Shown here: positions 1 to 5,559 of the stretch, piece after piece
Numbering within the stretch: the first letter of the stretch is position 1
Layout: every line of letters starts with the position of its first letter
From: an uncultured Methylococcaceae bacterium
GTDB taxonomy: Bacteria > Pseudomonadota > Gammaproteobacteria > Methylococcales > Methylomonadaceae
NCBI GenBank assembly: GCA_903939355.1
Contig: CAJAHC010000204.1
Location: 1 to 6,326, forward strand
Reading direction: 5' to 3'
DNA: 6,326 nucleotides
Translations under genes and position numbers: made by a program
The notes under the pieces: generated by a model
Databases searched by the model: none
Seen by the model: the letters and a program-made list of their open reading frames with translations, nothing else
What the model was told of the DNA's origin: nothing

Positions 1-931
1 GGTTTTAAGTGCCAATGGTATTTCTCAAAATCAAAGCTTACATTTGCAAGAATTAGATTCTCTTTTTATTAATAATAAATCGTTTGAAGATATGCAATTA
101 ATGGATCTGCAAGAGAAGCAAGATTTATTGGTTTTTCGTTGTGGTCCTGATGAACAATTGGCTATTCCATTGTCGTTGGTTTTCAAAATTGAAAGAATTG
201 ATGTGGATCAAATTGATAGGATAGCCAATAAGCATTTCATCAATTTGGGTGATAAAAATATATTACTTATCTATTTGGATCAATTTCTTGACTTAAAACC
301 TTTTCCAAGTGATTTAAAATATTTTTTTGTTATTACCACTAAAATTGATAGGTTTGAGGTGGGTATTGTTGCTTCCTCAATTGAAGAGTCATTTCACGCT
401 CGTTTAGTACTTGATACTCCACCCATAAGTGGAAAAATTATATTGGGAGTAACTAAGTTATATAACAGAATAACATTCATTTTAGATTTGTTTAGTCTTG
501 CAGAACAAGTCAGTCCAGAAAGTTTTAAAGCTATAGATTTTTCTGGCAAATCAACAAATAAAAATCAATTACTCGTCGTTGACGATACTCCCTTCTTTCG
601 CCATCTTGAAAAGAAATATTTCGAGTCTGTTGGATTCAAAGTCACACTCGCATCAAATGGAAGAGAAGCACTTGAGTTGCTTCTTGAAAAACCATCTAAA
701 TACGATTTAGTGGTAAGTGACATTGTCATGCCAATTATGGATGGTTATGAATTAGTTAAGAATATGAAAATCAATTCATTATTAATGAAAATCCCTGTTG
801 TTGCGTTAACATCGTTTTCTGAAGCTGAACATCATGAAAAAGCGCTTGTCGCAGGTTTTGATGGTTATGCGATAAAAACAAACAAAGCAACTATTTTAAA
901 AGCAGTTAATAAATTCTTGATGGAGGATTAG
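1..931 (+). CDS. cheA: Hybrid chemotaxis histidine kinase CheA, C-terminal part (CheW-like domain + receiver), 5' truncated by window
   Basis: The frame is open from nt 2 with no stop, so the gene enters from the left. A TTG at nt 44 is probably an internal Leu codon and not the true start. Visible domains in order are a short linker, a CheW-like (P5) domain at about nt 122-508 (hallmark LAIPLSLVFKIERI, ending FILDLFSLAEQ), and a receiver at about nt 566-919. The receiver keeps the acidic pair (Asp-Asp, nt 581-586), the phospho-acceptor Asp in SDIVMP (nt 719-721), the Thr of ALTS and a Lys in YAIKT, so it looks phosphorylatable. The kinase core, Hpt and dimerisation domains would lie upstream. 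In hybrid CheA proteins with two successive CheW-like domains, the second carries a similar 'VLLFR...AIPLSLV' signature. I therefore infer that this is the second copy and that the first residues in the window are the tail of the first. The gene sits 5 nt upstream of cheW. The identification as CheA relies on this C-terminal half and on the neighbours. Confidence 0.85.
   Translation, partial: VLSANGISQNQSLHLQELDSLFINNKSFEDMQLMDLQEKQDLLVFRCGPDEQLAIPLSLVFKIERIDVDQIDRIANKHFINLGDKNILLIYLDQFLDLKPFPSDLKYFFVITTKIDRFEVGIVASSIEESFHARLVLDTPPISGKIILGVTKLYNRITFILDLFSLAEQVSPESFKAIDFSGKSTNKNQLLVVDDTPFFRHLEKKYFESVGFKVTLASNGREALELLLEKPSKYDLVVSDIVMPIMDGYELVKNMKINSLLMKIPVVALTSFSEAEHHEKALVAGFDGYAIKTNKATILKAVNKFLMED
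922..927 (+). promoter_or_regulatory. Shine-Dalgarno of cheW
   Basis: GGAGGA lies inside the last codons of the upstream cheA gene and ends 9 nt before the ATG at 937. It is the only strong ribosome binding site among the complete genes of the window and fixes the cheW start. Confidence 0.75.
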
Positions 932-936
932 TTGCT

Positions 937-1413
937 ATGCTTTATTCACTATTTCACGTTGATAAAACATTAATGGCTGTCCCTATAACAACCATTTTAG
1001 AAATTGTTAGGCCTTCTATGTTTTACCCTATTTGTGGCTCACCAGAGGTCATTGATGGTCTTATTAACTTTAGAGGAAAAGTTGTCACTGTTATCAATAC
1101 CGGATTGGCATTTGAAGGGAATAAGGTCCAGACCACTGAAGAATCAAGGGTCTATATATTCAAAAAAAATTCTGAACTTAAAGTAGCTGACGGTACTGGC
1201 CTTGATAGCGAGTTATCTCCGGACAATATTGGTTTACATGTTGATAATATAGAGAATGTTATAAACATTGAGATAGACGAGCTTCAAGCTGTACCAGCAA
1301 ATATGGCACATCCTTTTTATAAATTTGTGGTACGAAAAGGTGATGATTTCATTATTATCCTAAGACCTGCTGAAATACTTAACTTAAATAAAGATAGAGA
1401 TCTTTTATCATGA
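937..1413 (+). CDS. cheW: Chemotaxis coupling protein CheW
   Basis: This is a 158-residue single-domain protein, the usual CheW length. It physically links receptors to CheA in signalling arrays in the cytoplasm. CheW features are seen throughout: an N-terminal strand followed by MAVPITTILEIVRP (about residues 13-26), the segment GLINFRGKVVTVIN (41-54) containing the highly conserved RG (Arg46-Gly47), and GLHVDNIENVINI (99-111), equivalent to the 'GLxVDxVxxV' strand of the second sub-domain. It ends with a strand, DDFIIILRPAEIL (136-148), matching the usual CheW C-terminal strand and helix. A stretch at about residues 78-95 is longer and more polar than typical and may be a loop insertion. 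The ATG at 937 is supported by the GGAGGA at 922-927. The stop overlaps the start of the next gene (ATGA, 1410-1413), so the two are probably translationally coupled. This CheW likely serves the neighbouring CheA and sensor. Confidence 0.92.
   Translation: MLYSLFHVDKTLMAVPITTILEIVRPSMFYPICGSPEVIDGLINFRGKVVTVINTGLAFEGNKVQTTEESRVYIFKKNSELKVADGTGLDSELSPDNIGLHVDNIENVINIEIDELQAVPANMAHPFYKFVVRKGDDFIIILRPAEILNLNKDRDLLS
1410..1413 (+). promoter_or_regulatory. ATGA stop-start overlap coupling cheW to the sensor gene
   Basis: The ATG of the sensor gene (1410-1412) shares bases with the TGA of cheW (1411-1413). The upstream 20 nt hold only a weak purine stretch (AGAGA at 1396-1400). Re-initiation by ribosomes finishing cheW is therefore the likely way the sensor is translated. 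Confidence 0.7.
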
Positions 1414-3614
1414 CAATATCGACTGAAATCAAATTTAATATCTATAATCCTGTGATCACTTATGAGCATAGGGCCGCTTATGATATGGTCTTAAGTCAAC
1501 TTCATGAGATTTTTCCGATTTGTAACCAAGGTAAATGTAAAGCGCTTGAGGTGACAGATGATCCACAAAAGCAAAAGCAGATTAATGATCTGATGGAAAA
1601 AGTGGAGTTCATTTCAGATAGTCTTATTACCATCACTAAGGTTTTCTTTGATCAATTGTATCGTGCCAAAGAATCTTCATCTCAGTCTATTGCTCATTCA
1701 ATGGCCAAAATCACTATCGATATGATTGAGCGTAATTTGCTTGAAAGAACTTGCGACGTTAGATGGTGGGCACTCGAAAAATCATTTTGGGAGTGTGTGG
1801 AAGTATCTAATTTATTGAATACCGGTACAGCAAAAAAATCAACAGTGAAAATGACTGCTGACAGTGCCGTAAACTCAGACAAGAAATTAATTGAATCATC
1901 TCTGGCAAACCTAGTCACAGTTGCCTGCACACGACTAGAAGACATCCGCAGTTCTTATACGCTTTATAGAGATTTAGTTTTAGTTGATATGAGTGGCAAA
2001 GTAATAGCTACAGCAAATATCGACAGTCGAGAAAAATTACTTGGGTTTAATATTTCTGAAGAAGTTTGGTTTAAAGAAGCGTTAAAAACAATAGATGGAA
2101 CAGAATATTTCGTACAGGATTTTTCCAAATCAAAACTTGAAGATAATGGTTCATTGATTTATTCAACTGCAATTCGAGATAAAGGTGACGAAAAAGGAGA
2201 TGTTATTGGGGTATTGGGTGTGTTATTTGATTTTCAAGGAGAGTGTCAAATCGTACTAAACGATTCTCTACCCAAGGACAGAAATGGTGAGACGCTAGAT
2301 GGTTGGTTTTCTTTTTTCACTAATAATCAAGGTAGGGTAATTTGTTCAAGTGATCAGGATTTTATTCCACCAGGATTAGTACCTCATGTTCCTAAAAGCC
2401 ATAGGATACTTCGAAATAAAGGTGATTTTAAATTTTCCACAGCCGTTTTTTGTGGCATAAACTGTTTAATTGTTTCTCATAAAAGCGAAGGATTTGATGA
2501 TTATGATGGGCTCGAATGGACAAGCCATTTGGTTTTACCTGTCGCTTCTATGTTTGAACGACATATAGAAAATAAAGATTTTGGCATCACTCCTAAAGAA
2601 CTAATGAATTCTCATTTGATTCCTGAGATTAATAGACAAACTTTTCAAGAAATTCAGAGAAACACTGATAAAGGAGATATACAGTTAATTTCTATTAATG
2701 GCATTGTATTGGCGACGGATTTAGGAAAGTCGGGTAAAAGTTTTATGCCGATATTCGATCAAATTACTAAAACGGGTAGTTCAACAACAGGAAAAATGGA
2801 ATTATTATTGTCCGAAATGTCATCCGACATGTTAAATCAAACATTAAAAGCTCTAGTTAATCTTAGTAAACAAGCCATTGAGTTAATTGACAGAAATCTT
2901 TTTGAAAGAGCGGCAGACGTGCGTTGGTGGTCCAGTGATTTTGTATTTTGCGAAGCGCTAAAAAACACTGAAACTGAAAATTATGATACTGTTTCTAAAC
3001 GACTAGCTGTCATTAATTCATCTTATTCAATGTATCGTGATTTAGTCATTGTTGATTCGAATGGACGTATTGTTGCCAATTCTAAATTAGAAAACAGAGA
3101 CAAATTAAAAGGCGTTAGTGTTTCTGATCAGTCTTGGTTTAGACAAGGCATGCAAATATCTAAATCTGTACAGTTCGGTGTTCAAGACGTTTGCAATAGT
3201 GATTTAGAAAGTGAAAAAACTTCTCTTATCTATAGTGGTGGTATTTTAGAGAATGGCCAACGCATCGGAAAAGCATTAGGTGTTTTAGGTATTTTCTTTG
3301 ATTGGGAGGCATTAGCACATCCGATTTTAGAGGGTTGTGTCCCAAGAATTGACAACCATATTGTTGAGGGTGGAGCATCATTTTTTACTAATACCGACCA
3401 TCAAATTATTGCAAGTACGGATGAGGAACACTTCACTACGGGAAATCAAGTTAGTATACCCACTGCAAATTTAACCTTAAAAGAAGGGGAGTCTACAGCG
3501 GGAATGTTTTTGGCTAACGGCAAAAAATACATAATTGGATCAACAAAAACCAAAGGATATCGTGAATATAGAGGCTTAGAGTGGACTGCACATGTTGTAA
3601 GATCGATTGATTAG
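1410..3614 (+). CDS. Cytoplasmic tandem-Cache sensor with degenerate MCP-type signalling hairpin
   Basis: The product is a 734-residue protein without a signal peptide or any hydrophobic stretch long enough for a membrane segment, so it is probably soluble. It contains two related Cache-like sensor modules, about residues 94-375 and 481-730. Each begins with a helix carrying a shared signature (ERNLLERTCDVRWW at 107-120; DRNLFERAADVRWW at 494-507). The signature is followed by SSYxxYRDLV (181-190; 537-546), a WF pair (220-221; 576-577), VQD (235-237; 591-593), GVLGxxFD (267-274; 624-631), FFTN (302-305; 658-661) and GLEWTxHxV (367-375; 722-730). Between them, residues 424-453 resemble the tip hairpin of methyl-accepting chemotaxis proteins: LISIN, then G439, G442, F445 and D450-Q-I align with LxALN...G..G.GF...A.E(V/I). 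Key tip residues are changed (see findings). Residues 1-90 are unrecognised and contain a C-X4-C (Cys38, Cys43). Start: the ATG at 1410 overlaps the cheW stop, with no clear Shine-Dalgarno. Inferred role: cytosolic ligand sensor feeding CheW/CheA. The ligand is unknown. Confidence 0.8.
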   Translation: MTISTEIKFNIYNPVITYEHRAAYDMVLSQLHEIFPICNQGKCKALEVTDDPQKQKQINDLMEKVEFISDSLITITKVFFDQLYRAKESSSQSIAHSMAKITIDMIERNLLERTCDVRWWALEKSFWECVEVSNLLNTGTAKKSTVKMTADSAVNSDKKLIESSLANLVTVACTRLEDIRSSYTLYRDLVLVDMSGKVIATANIDSREKLLGFNISEEVWFKEALKTIDGTEYFVQDFSKSKLEDNGSLIYSTAIRDKGDEKGDVIGVLGVLFDFQGECQIVLNDSLPKDRNGETLDGWFSFFTNNQGRVICSSDQDFIPPGLVPHVPKSHRILRNKGDFKFSTAVFCGINCLIVSHKSEGFDDYDGLEWTSHLVLPVASMFERHIENKDFGITPKELMNSHLIPEINRQTFQEIQRNTDKGDIQLISINGIVLATDLGKSGKSFMPIFDQITKTGSSTTGKMELLLSEMSSDMLNQTLKALVNLSKQAIELIDRNLFERAADVRWWSSDFVFCEALKNTETENYDTVSKRLAVINSSYSMYRDLVIVDSNGRIVANSKLENRDKLKGVSVSDQSWFRQGMQISKSVQFGVQDVCNSDLESEKTSLIYSGGILENGQRIGKALGVLGIFFDWEALAHPILEGCVPRIDNHIVEGGASFFTNTDHQIIASTDEEHFTTGNQVSIPTANLTLKEGESTAGMFLANGKKYIIGSTKTKGYREYRGLEWTAHVVRSID
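1689..2534 (+). repeat. Protein-level repeat, first Cache module of the sensor
   Basis: This encodes residues 94-375 of the sensor and corresponds to the module at 2850-3599. The shared blocks are RNLxERxxDVRWW, SSYxxYRDLV, a WF pair, VQD, LIYS, GVLGxxFD, FFTN and GLEWTxHxV. This copy has about 30 extra residues (roughly 138-168, Lys/Ser/Thr-rich) between the first two blocks. The nucleotide sequences are clearly diverged, so the duplication is old. Confidence 0.7.
2850..3599 (+). repeat. Protein-level repeat, second Cache module of the sensor
   Basis: This encodes residues 481-730 and is the shorter copy of the duplicated module. It ends almost at the stop codon, so nothing follows the second Cache domain. 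Its block order matches the module at 1689-2534, with a nearly constant offset of 355-357 residues after the SSY block. Confidence 0.7.
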
Positions 3615-3621
3615 TCATTCT

Positions 3622-5382
3622 ATGAATATAAATGAGCGTGTTTTTTTAGCTTATAGTATTGAAGCTATAGCAAATAATATCTGTAAAATTTGCGAGAGCT
3701 ATGGGGTGCTATTAACTAAACTTAAGCAAGATACTTATATTCTGCAGGAATTAATTGAAGGTCGATTTACTGTATTATTTCTTGAGTATGGTTATTTAGA
3801 AAGCATCAATAAAAAATTGATTCAGCAGATTCGCCAACATAAACAATTAGAAGATTTATTTATTGTTGTCTATGGGCCGAGTCAATTTTCTAAAGAGAAT
3901 ATCCGCATAACTGCGGGTTGTAATGTCCTTCTACAAGCACCTTTTACTGAGTCGAAATTATTAACGATTTTTAAGCGAGCTTTTTCATTATCCAAGCAAA
4001 TACTATTTCTTACACCTAATCCAAAACAAGATTTTGTCATTGCATTAGAAAAGATGGGCTATGACTTGTCTTTATCAGAGAGTGCTGAAGACACCCTTTC
4101 TGATAAGAGTCCACAGATTCCTGATTATATTATTGCAGAATATTTTTTATCTGGGATGAATGGTCTTGAGTTTCATCATCGAAAAAAAGATAGCGAAAGA
4201 TTGAAAGACATCCCCTTTATGCTTGCTTATACTGGGCGTAATGTTAATGATATAGAAGCCATTATTAAAGCCAATGTCAATGATATTATTCTTTCGCCCT
4301 ATTCATCTGCTACCAATCTAAAAAAAATTCAAGATTTAATCCCTTTGCCTCCTAAAGGAAAACGGTTGAGGGCTTTGGTTGTAGATGACAGCCCAATCGT
4401 TAGAAGTTTGATTGTAGCCATGTTTAATGAATTGGATTATCACGTTGAAACTGCTGAAAATGGATTTGAAGGTTATAAAGCAGTCGAACGTTTTAATCCA
4501 GATATTATTACATCAGACTATGACATGCCAGTTCTTGATGGATGGCAGTTTTGTTCTGAAGTTAGAGATCATGAAAAGTATAAGGATATTCCAATAATCA
4601 TGATTACAACTCGAGCTAATGAATTAGACTTAAAGAAAGGCGACCTACTTGGAGTGTCGGCATACCTTACTAAACCTTTTTCTAAAGATCAATTGAAAGA
4701 CGCTATTGAAGCGGCAATGAGAAATGCAAAGATAAAAAAAGAGCAAGAGACAATAGCTAAATTTATGGCTTCTGATACACTAAAATCAATCAACAACATG
4801 ATAGATGGCAGTTATATTAAAAATGGAGAAGATAAATTTATAACGGTTTTGTTTGCGGACATGTGCGCATTTTCTCTTAAATGTGAAAAATATTCTGCCA
4901 GTAAAATTGTTCTACTATTGAATACCTATTTTGATTTAATGGTCGACATTTTATTTGAACATGGAGCGATCATTGATAAATTTATAGGCGATGCAATTGT
5001 TGCACGTTTTGATTCAGGTAATACAGAAATTGATGCTAGAAATGCTGTTTATGCGGCTTGGAGAATGCATGAAAAACTTATTGAATTTAATAAAGAGTCT
5101 TTTGAAGAAATTCAAATTCGTATTGGCATTAATAGTGGAAGAGTCATATTAGGCAATTTAGGAAGTGAGCGTCACCGACTTGAGTATGCAATGATTGGGG
5201 ACAATGTAAATATTGGCCAACGGCTTGAGAGTAGCGCTCCAGATCGTAAGTGTATGATTTCTGAAGCCACATATAGTTTAATAAAAGAAAAAGTTTTGGT
5301 AGGTGAAAGGCAGGAAATTAAAGTGAAGGGAAAAAGTGAACTTGTTTCTGCGTATATTCTTGAGGGTATTAAAACGTATTAA
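3622..5382 (+). CDS. Response regulator with three receiver-like domains and class III adenylate cyclase output
   Basis: A 586-residue cytoplasmic protein (from the ATG at 3622) expected to make cAMP from ATP. Residues about 4-122 and 124-240 are receiver-like folds lacking key residues: Glu55 and Glu173 replace the phospho-acceptor Asp, the acidic pair is absent, and the Lys is replaced by Ala106 and Ser225. Residues about 249-365 form an intact receiver: Asp255-Asp256, Asp299 in SDYDMP, Thr329 and Lys351 in TKPF. A helical linker (366-400) leads to a class III cyclase domain (405-580) with both metal-binding Asp residues (Asp413 in FADM, Asp457 in IGDA), the purine-reading Lys453, and Asn530 and Arg534 of VNIGQRLE, so it looks active. 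The other base-specificity site is Ala523, not Thr/Asp. Start: a TTG at 3607, overlapping the upstream stop, would add 5 residues. I prefer the ATG 7 nt after that stop. Neither has a good Shine-Dalgarno, suggesting coupling. The receiver is the likely target of the adjacent CheA. Confidence 0.9.
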   Translation: MNINERVFLAYSIEAIANNICKICESYGVLLTKLKQDTYILQELIEGRFTVLFLEYGYLESINKKLIQQIRQHKQLEDLFIVVYGPSQFSKENIRITAGCNVLLQAPFTESKLLTIFKRAFSLSKQILFLTPNPKQDFVIALEKMGYDLSLSESAEDTLSDKSPQIPDYIIAEYFLSGMNGLEFHHRKKDSERLKDIPFMLAYTGRNVNDIEAIIKANVNDIILSPYSSATNLKKIQDLIPLPPKGKRLRALVVDDSPIVRSLIVAMFNELDYHVETAENGFEGYKAVERFNPDIITSDYDMPVLDGWQFCSEVRDHEKYKDIPIIMITTRANELDLKKGDLLGVSAYLTKPFSKDQLKDAIEAAMRNAKIKKEQETIAKFMASDTLKSINNMIDGSYIKNGEDKFITVLFADMCAFSLKCEKYSASKIVLLLNTYFDLMVDILFEHGAIIDKFIGDAIVARFDSGNTEIDARNAVYAAWRMHEKLIEFNKESFEEIQIRIGINSGRVILGNLGSERHRLEYAMIGDNVNIGQRLESSAPDRKCMISEATYSLIKEKVLVGERQEIKVKGKSELVSAYILEGIKTY

Positions 5383-5406
5383 TTGTTGTTTTTAATGCAC
5401 GGTTTC

Positions 5407-5435
5407 TTGAAATGGAAAATTAAAATCGGTACATT
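5407..5435 (+). promoter_or_regulatory. Candidate sigma70 promoter for the phosphodiesterase gene
   Basis: TTGAAA (5407-5412, 5 of 6 matches to TTGACA) is separated by exactly 17 nt from TACATT (5430-5435, 4 of 6 matches to TATAAT). Transcription would start near 5442, leaving a leader of about 118 nt before the ATG at 5560. In AT-rich DNA such matches arise by chance, so this is only a candidate. Confidence 0.3.
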
Positions 5436-5453
5436 GTAAAAAGGTTAAAAATA

Positions 5454-5477
5454 ATTGTCGTTAGAAACGAGTACAAT
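5454..5477 (+). repeat. Small imperfect inverted repeat
   Basis: TCGTT-AGA-AACGA forms a perfect 5-bp stem with a 3-nt loop. It extends by ATTG/CAAT after a 3-nt bulge (GTA), giving 9 bp in all. It lies downstream of the candidate promoter, in the would-be leader. No T-run follows on the + strand, so it is not a standard terminator. It could be an operator or leader structure, or chance. Confidence 0.3.
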
Positions 5478-5559
5478 CAAATCATATTGATAAGTCTATT
5501 TATGTTTATATTGCGGATGAATTTAACCTGGAAATTTAGTTTACTCAAGTAATAAAATA

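Larger units (their letters stand above)
5383..5559 (+). other. 177-nt AT-rich intergenic region between cyclase and phosphodiesterase
   Basis: This is the only sizeable non-coding gap in the window, in contrast to spacings of -4 to +7 nt elsewhere. It holds a candidate promoter (5407-5435) and a small inverted repeat (5454-5477). I see no coding frame that continues the neighbours, no tRNA-like fold, no convincing terminator with a U-tract, and no TGTGA-N6-TCACA CRP-type site. Confidence 0.6.

Noticed and set aside
44..46. TTG as the start codon of the first gene
   Set aside because: The reading frame stays open to the left edge, no Shine-Dalgarno precedes it, and the domain layout requires a kinase core upstream. 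It is most likely an internal Leu codon.
1004..1186. Small + strand frame within cheW
   Set aside because: It is an alternative frame inside a clear CheW gene, with no ribosome binding site or recognisable product.
1521..1538. C-X4-C (Cys38, Cys43) in the sensor N-terminus as a metal or redox site
   Set aside because: It is a single pair with no further supporting ligands or recognised family motif.
1694..1945. Open frame of 83 codons on the - strand
   Set aside because: It lies inside the strongly supported first Cache module, shows no recognisable domain, and is best explained as a shadow frame.
3607..3609. TTG start for the receiver-cyclase gene, overlapping the sensor stop
   Set aside because: It adds only five residues, has no better ribosome binding site, and an ATG follows at 3622. 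It cannot be excluded, because overlap coupling is used by the gene before it.
5375..5401. Hairpin over the cyclase stop codon (CGTATTAA with TTAATGCACG) as a terminator
   Set aside because: The stem is AT-rich with a 2-nt bulge, overlaps the coding end, and has no T-tract after it.
5487..5512. TTGATA and TATATT as a second promoter for the phosphodiesterase
   Set aside because: The spacing is only 14 nt, too short for a normal sigma70 promoter, and such hexamers are common in AT-rich DNA.
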